From the NCBI GenBank assembly GCA_011109175.1, contig RDEW01000007.1:495712-559711 (forward strand): 64,000 bases of DNA. The letters are read 5' to 3'. The position numbers were made by a program, and so were the translations under genes. Below are positions 36,496-47,354 of this stretch, piece by piece (the first letter of the stretch is position 1; the number at the start of each line of letters is the position of its first letter). This stretch comes from Dicyema japonicum (lineage: Eukaryota; Dicyemida; Rhombozoa; Dicyemidae). Below the pieces are notes generated by a model. That model had not been told where the DNA came from, searched no databases, and saw only the letters and a program-made list of their open reading frames with translations.

Positions 36496-37137
36496 ATGGG
36501 TTTCCCGCGCGTCTCTGTTAAGCCAAAGATGAAGAAAAAGTTGAGAAGACTCAAGTCCCCCAACAAAAAAATAACAGATTACTGGTCTCCTCGGAAAAGC
36601 ATGAGATTGATAGCGAAAAAACAGAAGGTACTCCCATTTTTTTATTTCAGGCCAGTGACGAACTCAATCTGCATGAAAAAATACTTAATGGGATCGAAGA
36701 GGGCTTAACTGTTAAGACCTTCCCAGATAAAGGTCGAGGAGTAGTGGCTACTCGGAAATTTTATAAGGACGAGTATGTCCTTCATTATGTGGGGGACTCA
36801 ATTGACCCTCAGATTGCCCACGAACGGGAACTTCAGTACGTTGATGAAGAAAAAGACTGCTACATCTTCTCATTTGAGTTTGGCGGCAAGAAATACTGGT
36901 GACACGTGGCTTTATTGTAGCATCGATGCCACTGAGGAGAATGGGAGACTGGGACGCCTTATAAATCACTCACGATTGAGGCCCAACTGTGAAACTAGAC
37001 TTATGGTTGTTCATGGAAAACCCTACATCACTATCTGGACGAGAAAGGACATTTCCGTGGGAGATGAACTATTATTTGACTATGGAGTTAAGTCACGTGC
37101 TGCGACAGAGGCCTATCCTTGGCTTGCTAATTCGTAG
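36496..37137 (+). CDS. KMT5A: H4K20 monomethyltransferase KMT5A (SETD8/PR-Set7)
   Basis: SET-domain enzyme that monomethylates histone H4 lysine 20. Three exons join in frame across introns of 23 nt (36628-36650) and 22 nt (36899-36920). SET blocks in order: FPDKGRGVVATRKFYKDEYV, LHYVGDSID, the junction-spanning YCIDATEENGRLGRLINHS (NHS signature), PYITIWTRKDISVGDELL, and FDYGVKSRAATEAYPWLA, all as in KMT5A. The N-terminus contains NKKITDYWSPRK, resembling the PIP degron (TD plus aromatics plus a basic residue at +4) that links KMT5A turnover to PCNA and CRL4-Cdt2, although the usual leading Q is N. The protein is about 190 residues, with a much shorter N-terminus than vertebrate forms. Start at 36496 gives a basic N-terminus, MGFPRVSVKPKMKKKLRRLK. 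Confidence 0.95.
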
Positions 37138-37203
37138 TTATAAATAATAACTATTTGCGTCAATTTAGTGTAATATTATTGACTTTATGGTCCCATCATA
37201 GAT

Positions 37204-37465
37204 GTAGTCTGGTAGCGTAGTGGTTAATGATGTCATCGTCGCATGTGGGTAAGATCTCCTGCCGGTACCTACTTGGCTGAAGGATGATTTTCTGCGCCTT
37301 GCCTTCTTCAATTCCTTGACGTGTCATTGGAACCATTTACCTCAGGTTACGCCCAATCTGGCCGTCATTCAAAGTTGGTCTCTATCTAAGCCTTCACCTG
37401 CGGATGGGCTACGCCTCATTCTTGCCGGGGAACTGGATAAGGTATATCTGGGATTATTCAAAAAT
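37204..37465 (+). repeat. tRNA-like SINE, family E, copy 2
   Basis: The head GTCTGGTAGCGTAGTGGTTA resembles a tRNA 5' half. It matches the copy at 1315-1512, including a GGGGAACTGGATAAGGTATA 3' stretch. 37138-37203 and 37466-37838 hold nothing recognisable. Confidence 0.45.
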
Positions 37466-37838
37466 GATGTAGTCTATCTATCTTTTTAAGGTCAGTTAAT
37501 TTAGAGGTCAAACAAAACATAATTCCTACGATTAATTTAGTGAGGAACCCCCCACCGCATTCCATCTCGCAATAGCTAGCGAATCTCCCTCGAATAGTCA
37601 GTGGCGTTCACAAAGATCGTCCAAACGGGTGGAGATTTGACCCCCCAAGTCGACTCAGAAATTCCTCTGTCGAGGGTCCTGTGCATTGAAAGTCTCCATA
37701 GCGAATGGAACAACCTGCATTCCATGGGTAAGTATCCTTTTATATAAATGAATCATATTAAGGTTCGTAGGTTAGCTGACTAGGTGGTGGACAAAATTGC
37801 CGACTCTCTGGTTTGTGTTTGACCCAATTGGTCTAGCG

Positions 37839-39141
37839 CAGTGGTTCTTAATGGGGGCGCTGGAATTTTAATTTTTTAATTATTATAAATATTTGACGAC
37901 ATGAAAATTCGCTTTAATGATTTAAAAAATTTAAAATTTTTTGATTGATATTTTTAATCCTTTTGAAGCTGAAAACGTTACCACATTTCCATAAATAAAA
38001 ATTTATTAAATATGAATTTGAAGCTAAAGTCATATTTGGCAAATATGGATATCAACAAATCTGCGTTACTCAGAAAAAATATCATCAATTGTGGAATGAA
38101 ATCGAAACACTTATAATAGCAATCCTTCAACATATCTATCGAAAGAGGATTTAGTGCAGTCTCCAATATTTTGAGCAAAAAAAGAAATAAATTGCAAATT
38201 GTGAGTAGCGGAGATTTGAGACTAAGTCTGTCAGCTATGGAAGCTGACATAAAGGGATTGACAAATTCTCATTAAACACAAGGCAGTAACTACGCGACCG
38301 ATTCGCGTTCTATCCCATTGTGGTCGAGACAATTCGAGGAATAAGTGGAAAATCGCTTCCCTTCTAAAGAAACTTAAACGCCTAGCTACACTAAAAAACC
38401 ACGATCCATGTGGGACCCTGTAGTCTTTCCAGTTGATCTCTGTTACAACCGTGAGAGGCGAGGCAACGTCGGTAATGTCGGCGGGGACAACTTTGGCTGG
38501 ATGCACTCCTGTGTTTCTCCAAAGGGACCCTTTTGGACGATGATTGTATTCGGATTGGGATCGTACAGCGCCTGGGAGTTGATGTATGCGTCGAACACCA
38601 ATGTCGTTTCAAAGGGATCGTCGATGCCAAAGGGCTGCATCCGCTTTTGTGCAAGAGGAGTGCGGGCAGAACACCCTGCACGCTGCTATGAGCAACATCG
38701 TCATGCGTGCTCTTGAAGCTGCAGTTTTCCCGGCAGTGCTGGAGCCCGTGGATTGGACCGCGAAAAGACCGGATGGGCTAACAATCTTTCCGTTCACTGA
38801 GGGAAAATCGCTCGTATGGGACTGCACTGTTGTAGATTCCTTCTCGAAAGATTCTTTCTTGAACTCGATGATGCTCAGCTCGGCGTAGTCTGCTGGATCG
38901 GCAACTGATCTGGCCGAGAAAATCAAGATTAAAAAAATATGGCGAAATCGGAGATCGTTGGTACCTATCGAAACGTCTGGTGCTGCGGGAAGTATCACAG
39001 CCTCTTTCCTGAAGGAAATCGGGTGGAAATTGGGAATTGTGAAAAGTTTCCACATACAATTTGAAAAAAATGACCAAATAAATCCGCAATTAAAAAAATT
39101 AAATCTTAAGGGGGCGCTGACTTGAAAAGGTTAAGAACCTG
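37839..39141 (+). mobile_element. hAT DNA transposon remnant, interrupted
   Basis: Terminal repeats: the left end starts CAGTGGTTCTTAATGGGGGC and the right end is AAGGTTAAGAACCTG preceded by GGGGGCGCTGAC (inverted GCGCCCCC). The flanking 8-bp duplication is GTCTAGCG (37831-37838) and GTCTAGCT (39142-39149). The plus frame 38135-38275 encodes the hAT dimerisation region SIERGFSAVSNILSKKRNKL followed by GDLRLSLS, ending at a stop (38273-38275). Upstream coding is mostly deleted. A retroelement fragment (38290-39045) sits inside, splitting the dimerisation exon from the right end. Confidence 0.85.
38290..39045 (+). mobile_element. Zinc/endonuclease-module retroelement inside the hAT element
   Basis: Reads CIRIGIVQRLGVDVC, then degraded zinc ligands (KGLHPLLCKRSAGRTPC), [10 protein letters not shown] and LVWDCTVVDSFSKDS, then a tail ending near 39045. 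The near-identical copy at 61985-62530 (same GIDVCVEHQCRCGG context) indicates one recently active lineage. Internal frameshifts are present. Confidence 0.75.
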
Positions 39142-39419
39142 GTCTAGCTGGTCGCCATCAACACGATGTTAATTCAGCTACAGGCTAATGTGGCCTCGAG
39201 GGGTAAACACTGTGCCAACATGAAGGGGTTACACAATCAAGATGAAATCTGAATTCCGTGATTAGTTACTCTGTTCCGCATGTTTGGAATTTTTTTCATG
39301 TCATTTCAGGCCTTAAAAAGATGTCGCTAAAGACACAAAAATTTGAACCTCTAAGCATATCACGTGGAGTTTAATAGTTTAGTTTACATTTTCAATAACT
39401 CTACTATGGTGGCCTATTT

Positions 39420-39720
39420 TCAATTGTTGTCATAGAAACTGATTCTTACTTTTGGTATTATTGTATTTGAGAAAATAAAATCAATAAAATCAATTATTAT
39501 GGCAATGTCTTCATTAGGGCCTGCAGACAAGCAATGGGAGTTCCCCCTCATGATCGGGACCTCAATGTTCTGGAGCATCATCATCTCCCTTCCACAGTCC
39601 TGCAAATCGCCCGATTTACCTACGTACTCAAGACGTCTCATAGGAAATTGGGTGGAATCCTGACCGATCCCTAATGCCACGGTACTTCCTCCATGTATTC
39701 TGCAATTAAAGTCAAACATC
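39420..39720 (-). mobile_element. Retroelement tail copy
   Basis: The minus strand contains STVALGIGQDSTQFP, a LLQNIEVPIMRGNSHCLSAG block corresponding to the IGIAILRGNSFAIHAA tail, and an ending in AT-rich DNA. Stops are few, but only the last ~90 codons are present. Confidence 0.55.
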
Positions 39721-39904
39721 CCACATTGTGGTCATGAAGGTTTTTTATAACCACAGAATTCATATTTTTCTCCAATATGAAACTAAAGCAGAATGCATTT
39801 TTTGTAAAAAAACTGCACCTTCAAGCTGTTCGACAACTGAGTCAATACTAATCAATATTGATCATTAAATGTAATTAGTGGCTAATCGGTCTGAAGGTTG
39901 AGCT

Positions 39905-40030
39905 CATCTTCTCGAGGTGGACACAACATCTTGACCCTCTTCTTAATGGAGTCGGGAGACATGGTAGCCAGATTTTGAAGTAAGGAAGCATCGGACGCAT
40001 TATGCTGGGTTCGATTCTTGCATAGACAAA
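39905..40030 (+). repeat. SINE family B, copy 3
   Basis: CTTCTTAATGGAGTCGGGAGACATGG and AAGTAAGGAAGCATCGGACG align with the two copies at 21395-21665. The 3' end GCTGGGTTCGATTCTTG is a good B-box match. Confidence 0.55.
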
Positions 40031-40064
40031 TAGGAACTTGGATGAGAACCGTCGGCCCTGATCT

Positions 40065-40545
40065 TTACGGCACGATAATCTGGGGAAGGTAGCCTGGTGC
40101 TCGTCCCGTAGCCACTACCAAGCAAACTATTTTGGTAGTTGTTCGGTAAGGGAGAGAAGTAATTCTCCTGCCTTCTAGACGACTACAAGACGGACAGTCT
40201 TTTTCTTGCCCTGGCCTATTTCTGGGCCACAAAGACAGGAACCTCAATAGTATACACAACCTGGACGAGATTGCGCTTCCAATCTCAAGGAGAACACCTA
40301 TGGTGACACAACCGAAGTCTCCGATGCAATTGGGAGAAAACGAAAGCGGTCCCCAAGCGCATAATATTTAGCCAGCTTCCCACTTTCAGTTGAGTCAGTG
40401 GTAGGACGGTCTGAGTTAGTACTGGGAATCGTATTCGTCATGGAAAAGGTATCAAACAAGTAAACCCTATACGAGAGAGTCCTTTGGCAAATGTAAAGAA
40501 GGCTTATCCAATGTTGAGTGTCACAGCTTGTCACATTAAACAACG
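40065..40545 (-). mobile_element. Retroelement endonuclease-module fragment
   Basis: The minus strand at 40298-40543 reads VYLFDTFSMTNTIPS (compare WDATCIDTFSSTNIF at 28280) and LAKYYALGDRFRFLPIASET (compare KKY...RYRFTPVATES). This spans the end of the nuclease core and the start of the tail. The continuation to 40065 is degraded. Confidence 0.65.
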
Positions 40546-40998
40546 TGGGTTTATTGTCAATTCAGATATTATGGCTCATAAATGATAATATGTCATTTTA
40601 ATGTAAATTGTGTCAAATTATTTTTGAATCTCAAATAAATTAAAATTAACCTCGGAATGTCAGAAAATATAATATTTCGTCAAATAGGTCAAGAAACGGT
40701 ATTTTATAAAATCATATAAAGAAATTTTGGCAGGTTTCACGCGATTCTGCAAGGAACTGGGAAACCCACTTGGAGGGAAGTTATCCATGTGGAGGAATTC
40801 AGATCAGTTTTGGAGAAAAACACCCCGATCGGGTTCTTTTGTAGAATTTGGAGGAGAAACTTCCGGAAAACGTCGGAATCGTTAGGGGACCACTAGAGGA
40901 GAGTCATCGAATTACTCGATGCTGTGATCACTTAATTAGTTGGCTTTGACACCTTTCTCAGTGATCTTGGGGTTTCTTAAAAGGAGTCTTTAAAGTCT
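40546..40998. other. Intergenic DNA
   Basis: No gene. 40900-40990 contains GTGATCACTTAATTAGTTGG, resembling the 3' end of the Jockey-like copy at 31500. Confidence 0.35.
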
Positions 40999-41075
40999 GG
41001 TTCGTAGATCTAATGGCTTTGTGGTTAGAATTTCATTCCTATAACCCGTGTTCGATTCCCCCCGCAGGTTACTTG
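40999..41075 (+). repeat. tRNA-derived sequence (SINE head or tRNA pseudogene)
   Basis: An A-box-like TAATGGCTTTGTGGTTAGAA is followed about 20 nt later by a near-perfect B box, GTGTTCGATTCC (41048-41059), the spacing of a tRNA gene. The acceptor ends do not pair, so it is not a working tRNA. A SINE head is likely. Confidence 0.5.
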
Positions 41076-42011
41076 ATCAAAGGTTTTTTTCCTTCCGTCG
41101 TTCAAGTAGCGTTACGTCATGCGATCTACCTGTGTCAGCAGACATCAGAAAGGATCGTTAGCTTTCCCCGATTTAATGAATGTTTCGTGAAGGGTCCCCA
41201 AGCTATGGTTCTGGATTAACATTCGGCTTGGAAGGACGGTTTCTCTGACTGCGACCTATTAAGTTATATAGTGGAATTAATGAAATTCAAAATAAGCTTA
41301 TATAGGTTATTCACACGAATCGCTGAAAATCACCCTGATCCCCCCTCTCTGCAGACTTCTTATTCCCACATTCAATGGCATGTTTCGCAGCTACCACATA
41401 CCAGCTGGTTGGGATAGATAAAGTCTTCATCAGACACTTTTATTCCAACTTCCGCTCTCAGAGCGCTCTTGGTGAGTAATTCCCACTCAGGATAAATGTT
41501 CCCCGATGACTTTACAGTAAAACTTATTGAAGTTGTTAAAAATCAGGTCAAAGCATCCCCCAAATTCCTAATATTTCGACAGTCTCCTCATAAATAATCC
41601 GGAATTTTAAAATTAGTGAACTCGAAAAATCTTGTAGCGCATTATAAAAGTGATAAGACAAGGGGTCATAGTGTTGTATTTGACTACAAACAACCACAAC
41701 ATATTACAACTCCAAATGATGATAAAAATGACTATCAGTTACGTTTAGCTTAACAAAAAATAATTAAATTATATTACTTGGCAAATTGTAAATAATTTTA
41801 TTAAAATATTATTATAAATAAAATAAATTTAAATTTATTAAAATAATAAAATATTTGAAAAACTGCAGATCCTTTCACTGCATCGTGTCTTGTATGTCTT
41901 TTTATTTATTTATTTTATTTAAGGAAATTACGCAATAAAATGTGAAATATGTAATATTTTTTTATATAATTAATAATATTTCTCACCAAAACATTATTAG
42001 GTAAATTTAAA
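41076..42011. other. Intergenic and promoter region of the BET gene
   Basis: No gene recognised. 41740-42011 is strongly AT-rich, containing homopolymeric T/A stretches, and ends at the BET start codon. Confidence 0.4.
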
Positions 42012-43776
42012 ATGGATTCCGAAAACCCTATCAGTCAATTAAAGAATCCTTGCGTTCCCTTCGATCCACCACCCGATAAGAAATACCCACTAACAAACAA
42101 ACTCATTTATATAAAAAAGAATGTGATCCATTCAGTAATCAAACACAACGTGTCCTGGCCATTTAGAAAACCAGTGGACGTCATTGGCCTCAAACTTATC
42201 GTATCCTTCAGCTATATTTCAGGATTATTACAAAATAATAAAGAATCCAATGGACTTGACTACAATTTACAAACGACTAAACAGTGGTTGGTACAAGAAT
42301 TCCTCAGAGTGCGTGGATGACTTCAACCTCATCATTGAAAACTGCCTCACTTACAACAAACCCAACGAGGTTGCTTATTTCTTACATTCCAGGATGTCTC
42401 TAGAATGGCGGAAGTACTAAGAAAATACTTTTATGAGAAAATGTTGAAGATCCCCCAAGAAGTTTGCTTTATAGTCACCCCATAGGAGTTCGTTGTCACC
42501 CCGGGAAAGAGGAAGGAACCAACTGCTGACTCCGACTCAAAGTCCCCTGCTAGTAAAAAGGTACTACTCCCCTCATTTCAGCCGGTCAAACGAGTGAAGG
42601 GACAGAGTACCATTCAGAAGAAATGTTTTGACGTCATTTACGAGCTATTTGACATTCGGCATGCTGTATTTGGTTTGCTGACTACAGGACTTTATGAGTA
42701 ACTTTTACAATTGGCCTGAGGCTGGAGGAATCGGAGTGGCATATTCAAGCAATCTAACTGAAGTAAAGAGACATGTTGAGAATTTGGACTACAACTCCTT
42801 CAATGAGTTTGTTACGGATGTTATGAACATTTTGAACAGGATCAGAACCATTTGTAACCCCGAACTGGCTCCTAAGGTGTCAAAGTTCAAAGTAATGGTT
42901 GTCCTCACTTAGTGTCTTTTTGATGAGATTTTGATAAACGTGGGGATTCAGCATACTAATGAGGACAGCTTAGAACGTGCTTACGACGCCCTGTTGGAGA
43001 GAGTGAACAGACTGGAAGAACAGGTTAGCGAACTCAGAAGGAGTGGAGTTCTCGATGCTTTAAAGCCCACTGTCGAGAAAACAGCGGAGAAGGCTAACAG
43101 TCAGTCTCGTAGAACTCCTCAAAGCAGTCCTCAATGATTAAGAACACTGAGCCTAGCAGGTTGAGGGATTACTGATTGTAGAACTGAACAGTCTGGGGAT
43201 GAGGAAGACGTGTACACATATGATGAAAAGAGGAAGCTGAGTTTTATAGTGACCACAAAACTGCCTGGTTGGGGTTATTTGTTATTTTAGGTGATGAATT
43301 GATTAAGGTGATTCAAATGGTGAAGGAGAAAGAGCCTGAGACTGGGAGATTGAATGAGACTGGAGAGTTTGTGTTTGACTTCCAAGCAACTGAAGACGTC
43401 AACAATCAGACAGATAGAACAACAGGCCAATGACTACATGAGAAGGGCTGAAAAGAGTCTGACGAGTGGAGCAAGTATTGTTGAATATGTAGTCCTCAGA
43501 TAAGAGAAAGTACTCTGACAAGTTCAACCAAGAGACAATTGTTGAGCGAAAGTTAGAACTTGAGAGAGAATTGGATGACGTCAAGAATAGTTTGGGGCCG
43601 AGTTCTCGAAAGCCTCGTAATGAGTCTATTTAGTTGAAGGTCCGTCTGAGAACTCAGTGACGGAGACGACGGCTGCTGAGTATCGTCAACCCTTGGAGAG
43701 ACTGAGTGATGAATCAGATGAGTCGACAGCATATGAATCTGATTATGGTGGATGGATTTGTGTTAATGTGGCTTAA
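42012..43776 (+). CDS. BET-family bromodomain protein (BRD2/3/4-like)
   Basis: Chromatin reader of acetylated histones. Thirteen exons join in frame. Bromodomain 1: SVIKHNVSWPFRKPVDVIGL, then DYYKIIKNPMDLTTIYKRL, SSECVDDFNLIIENCLTYNK (acetyl-lysine-binding Asn present) and DVSRMAEVLRKYFYEKMLKI. Bromodomain 2 is divergent: CFDVIYELFDIRHADFMSNF ... LTEVKRHVENLDYNSFNEF, with the WPF/ZA-loop residues lost. Then comes a coiled coil (LERVNRLEEQVSELRR), the ET domain (YTYDEKRKLSFIVTTKLPGD, ELIKVIQMVKEKEPE, VFDFQATED), a second coiled coil (VERKLELERELDDVKNSL), and an acidic end (RLSDESDESTAYESDYGG). Introns: 42201-42222, 42370-42392, 42462-42485, 42561-42581, 42666-42687, 42892-42912, 43127-43142, 43160-43181, 43268-43290, 43398-43413, 43475-43499, 43617-43633, lengths 22, 23, 24, 21, 22, 21, 16, 22, 23, 16, 25, 17. 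Confidence 0.93.
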
Positions 43777-44739
43777 TTCAAATTAAACTTGTATATGTGT
43801 TTCATTAATTTACTTTGGTTTATTGATTATTTGCCACTCCTACTATACTCTACCACTCATTCCTACTATACTTCTGTTTTGTATTTCTCGTACGAGTAGT
43901 ATTGATAGTTCGATATCTATGAATTTGTCATTTAGTGGTGACAATTCTAAGCGTTTGGGTGTCGTCTTTCGATAAGCTTTTCTCATCTACAAGGTCACGG
44001 ATTTATTGTAATGGGGTTGGTGAGCTAATAGAGAAAAGTATTAGCTAAGTGATCATAGACCGGCAAAAGGGAGGTGGAACCATGCGGGGACGGGCATTTT
44101 GAACCACTCTCCACAGCGGGCTTGGTTCTTCTCGTATCTCGGATGGTTGTTGAGGTATTCGATAAGGGTGTCGTAGAGGGAGGTACCTGGTAGCTCATCA
44201 AGAACTTTCGTTGTTATTCTAGGACTGTTTCCAGAAGTATGATGAATTCGAGTTTGGATCTGACCCTTTTGGCAACTTGCTAAGTCAGTGTCAATTAAAC
44301 AGGCTGTAGATTAATGGAGAGGTACTCAGGGTTGTTTTCAAGAGTTTTGAATCGTCATCCTTTGTCGTTACTGTCACCCGAATTCCACATGCTTAGAGAA
44401 AGAGAATCCCTCGTCAAGCATGACTCCCATGATGTTAGGCGTGGCATTATGTTATCAAGGAGGATTTTCTCGAGCGACAACAACTCTGCCACTGGTCACA
44501 TTCACCCTTATCCCGAAGAAGGGCGTATGCCACACCCTGTTGTGACATCTTCATTTATTATTAAAGGGGGTATGTTATCTTGGTCAACTAATTAGGATCA
44601 AAGTAGCAATTCAACCCAATTGTCGACATAGTCACTAATCGATTTCATAAATTTATGAAATTATCATGAAATCGATATCTTAAGTCTTAGCCACCTGGGT
44701 TTCTCTTTGATCCAATTTTTTGGGGTTGACTGCGGGGGT
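43777..44739. other. Intergenic DNA
   Basis: No gene supported. Chance ORFs only; 44630-44680 has a short inverted repeat around ATCGATTTCATAAATTTATG. Confidence 0.3.
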
Positions 44740-45020
44740 GAGGAAAAGACCTGATTGGGGTGATAGTTTTCCCATTTTCCCATGGAAGATATCTATTTAG
44801 CCTAAATCGCCTTCGAAACCTCTGGGGTTGAATGAATCGGTAAATTGGGAATCTAATCACGATGCGACTCAGAGACTGCCGGGGACGGAGATGGTTCTCA
44901 CAACGCCTTGTAATCGTACGTTTTCCTCTAGGTCGTCCGCTGTTTTCAGTTGTCCCCCAAAATCACGATCTGGACAGAGGAGGTGTATTTCTCAGGGAAG
45001 CCCCCAATTACACCTTGGTT
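44740..45020 (+). mobile_element. Retroelement endonuclease-module fragment
   Basis: GAAAAGACCTGATTGGGGTG ... CCATGGAAGATAT corresponds to the RPDG...FPF...GK block (DLIGVIVFPFSHGRYLF). It is followed by a CGAAACCTCTGGGGTTG stretch also present in the tail copy at 58540. Heavily frameshifted. Confidence 0.5.
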
Positions 45021-45794
45021 GAAAAGCCTCCATAACAAGGTTGCACAATCTCCAAGGTAGAATGTCTCCAAACAGTCGCCAACGTGATTCTTTCATTTCC
45101 TCGCTTAATATGCGAGTTAGTAAAAAAACTTCCGCGTTTATAATGAGCGAATGAACACTTAGCTTCGCTTCTTCCGTACTCCCAACTATCCTTTTACAAG
45201 TTTCTTTGATGTAGAATACACATACTGGGAGTACTATAGAGACATTAATAGAGAGGTATCAACCACTCAACCAACAAAATATGACTCATGTGACCAGATG
45301 TATCTTGGACTAGTTTTGTCCATTAATAATACTCCACAGAGCCATGTAGCTCCACCAGGCAGGACGATCCGGTTCCGCAGTGAGATGTTCACTGATGACG
45401 ACGTCACACGTCGAGCAAATGCAGGGAGGGAAGAGAAATTTCAACTAATTAGCCACATAACATCATATTTCGACATGCGGAAAAAAACACACGTGATTCC
45501 CAGAATTTTCTGGTGTGTGCCAAATGGGATTTGAGCATTATCCACTTTTAGCTCTACCCTTCGTCTCCTTAGTCGGAAGTGAATAAAAACAACTCAGCAG
45601 AGTAAGTTCCTTAAGCAGTTTTTGATTGTACAGTCGATAGAATCGATCAATCAATACAAGCACTATGGAGTGTCTCCAATCGTCTCAAAACTAAAGAACT
45701 TTTGCTCGATCGACAACGAAAATTCGCTTGGACGGACGACCTCCCGAATAGCTCTCAATGAGAATTCTTTCTGGAACCTTGAAAACCCCCAAGA
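45021..45794. other. Intergenic DNA with a SINE A fragment
   Basis: 45340-45425 matches SINE family A on the minus strand (GATCCGGTTCCGCAGTGAGA, TTCACTGATGACG). No gene recognised. Confidence 0.4.
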
Positions 45795-45940
45795 TATGAG
45801 CTGACATGGAGACTAGTTAGAAGACCAGTACAGAATGCCCGTCTTTGCCAATATCGGCTTCCCATTGTCGGTATGGGGTCACTTAGTTAGCTGATGCTAT
45901 TCCTTTCTCTTTAACCCACTGATCTGGGGCAATAAATAAT
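45795..45940 (+). repeat. Non-LTR 3'-end repeat, copy 1
   Basis: ACAGAATGCCCGTCTTTGCC ... GGGTCACTTAGTTAGC ... CTTTAACCCACTGATCTGG, ending in AATAAATAAT. It matches 50985-51105 and has a 3' tail style like the Jockey-like copy at 31500-31588, so it is probably the 3' UTR of a related element. Confidence 0.55.
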
Positions 45941-47084
45941 ACAATCTATAATCATACACTCAGGTACCCCATTCTTGTCCGAATTCTTGCAGTCGAACCC
46001 TTAACTTTTCATTTATCCGATGATTAGTCTTCCACGTCACCCATGTAGGAAAGTCCAAGAAGATACCGTTGACGGACTCCCAGTTATTCCGTCTTGGATC
46101 AGCCTGAGCACTAAGATGTCTTAGGTCGGTTAGTCAGAGTCACTTTATTAGTGAAGTAACCCGTAGTATCTAATTTTCTGTGTTGGATATTTCTCCACAT
46201 TTTTTCTAGTAGACATAAGCAAGTAAGGGTCATAATCACAGGAAAACAACTTAAAGGACGAGTCCTCCATTGGCGTCTCGATATTGAAGGTAACTCTGTC
46301 TACTGAGTGGTTGTCATTCTTAAATAAACCCATAAAGAGCCCAATACGTTGCATTTACTATTTAAGACTAAATCAGATGGGTCATCTGGAAATTTCCTCT
46401 TTACAGTCCCAAGATCCTCAGTGAATTGCAATAGGGAGAGAGTTCGAGGACGTCTGCGGTATCCACAGCTGCTCTTGAGGTAAGTTTTTTGGAATCCTGA
46501 TTTTCATCAGCGACCGTAGCTGATTTTCTGCGGTCATCTGGAAATGAGTAAGCAAAGTGAAATCATAATACTCACGAACACGTGGAATGCAATAGAGTCT
46601 CAAAGACTCGTCCAAGTCCTTCCAAATTGTACTTAGCGCTCCTCCAGGCGGGGGTTGGAACCCATACATTGGTGCATTCGATGCTTATTTATTTCAAAAA
46701 ATCGAGTTTCAGGTGGATCCCACGTTCATTAAGAAGGGGGATGAGAGGTTATATCCAACTTGAGGAGATGAGAACAATAAGTGTACTAAAGCTAGGACAG
46801 AGTGCATTAGATCAACCTTCCAACCAATTAACCACTAGGACAAAGAAAATTCATACGCGAATAAACGTCAAAACTAACACACCGTAAGGATAATTTAATC
46901 AGGGGGTGAGCACGACAGGAAGACAAAAATATCGTTTAAAAATTTAAATTTTAAGAATTAACCTTTTAATTACAAATTATTGATTTTCTGTTGAATTGAA
47001 AGTGTTGCGGGCCAACTAGACTATGCGCAAATAATTTAATACATAATTGATTGCATTTTATGGCGGTTTGTTTTTGTGAGGATA
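45941..47084. other. Intergenic DNA with a SINE C head
   Basis: 46780-46840 is a SINE C head on the minus strand (CCTAGTGGTTAATTGGTTGG). 46900-47060 is AT-rich upstream of the LC8 gene. Nothing else is supported. Confidence 0.4.
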
Positions 47085-47354
47085 ATGTCGGATAGGAAGG
47101 CTGTTGTCAGGCATGTTGATATGTCCGAGTCCATGCAACAGGATGCCATAGATTGTGCGACAAAGGCACTGGAGAAGTACAACATTGAGAAGGATATTGC
47201 TGCCTATATCAAGAAGGAATTCGACAAGAAGTATTCCCCTACATGGCACTGTATTGTTGGGAGGAACTTTGGGAGTTACATTACTCACGAAACAAAGAAC
47301 TTCATTTACTTCTACTGCGGGCAGGTTGCTGTCCTTCTTTTCAAATCTGGTTAA
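47085..47354 (+). CDS. DYNLL: Dynein light chain LC8 (DYNLL)
   Basis: An 89-residue homodimeric hub protein of cytoplasmic dynein and many other complexes. The ATG at 47085 gives [20 protein letters not shown], the exact family start. [40 protein letters not shown] and [22 protein letters not shown] follow, matching the canonical 89-residue length with only conservative changes. It has no intron, unlike every other identified gene here. An in-frame upstream codon (47076) is not needed. Confidence 0.98.
   Translation: MSDRKAVVRHVDMSESMQQDAIDCATKALEKYNIEKDIAAYIKKEFDKKYSPTWHCIVGRNFGSYITHETKNFIYFYCGQVAVLLFKSG

Noticed and set aside
40999-41075. Functional tRNA gene
   Set aside because: Good B box, but acceptor and anticodon stems do not pair. 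Treated as a SINE head or tRNA pseudogene.
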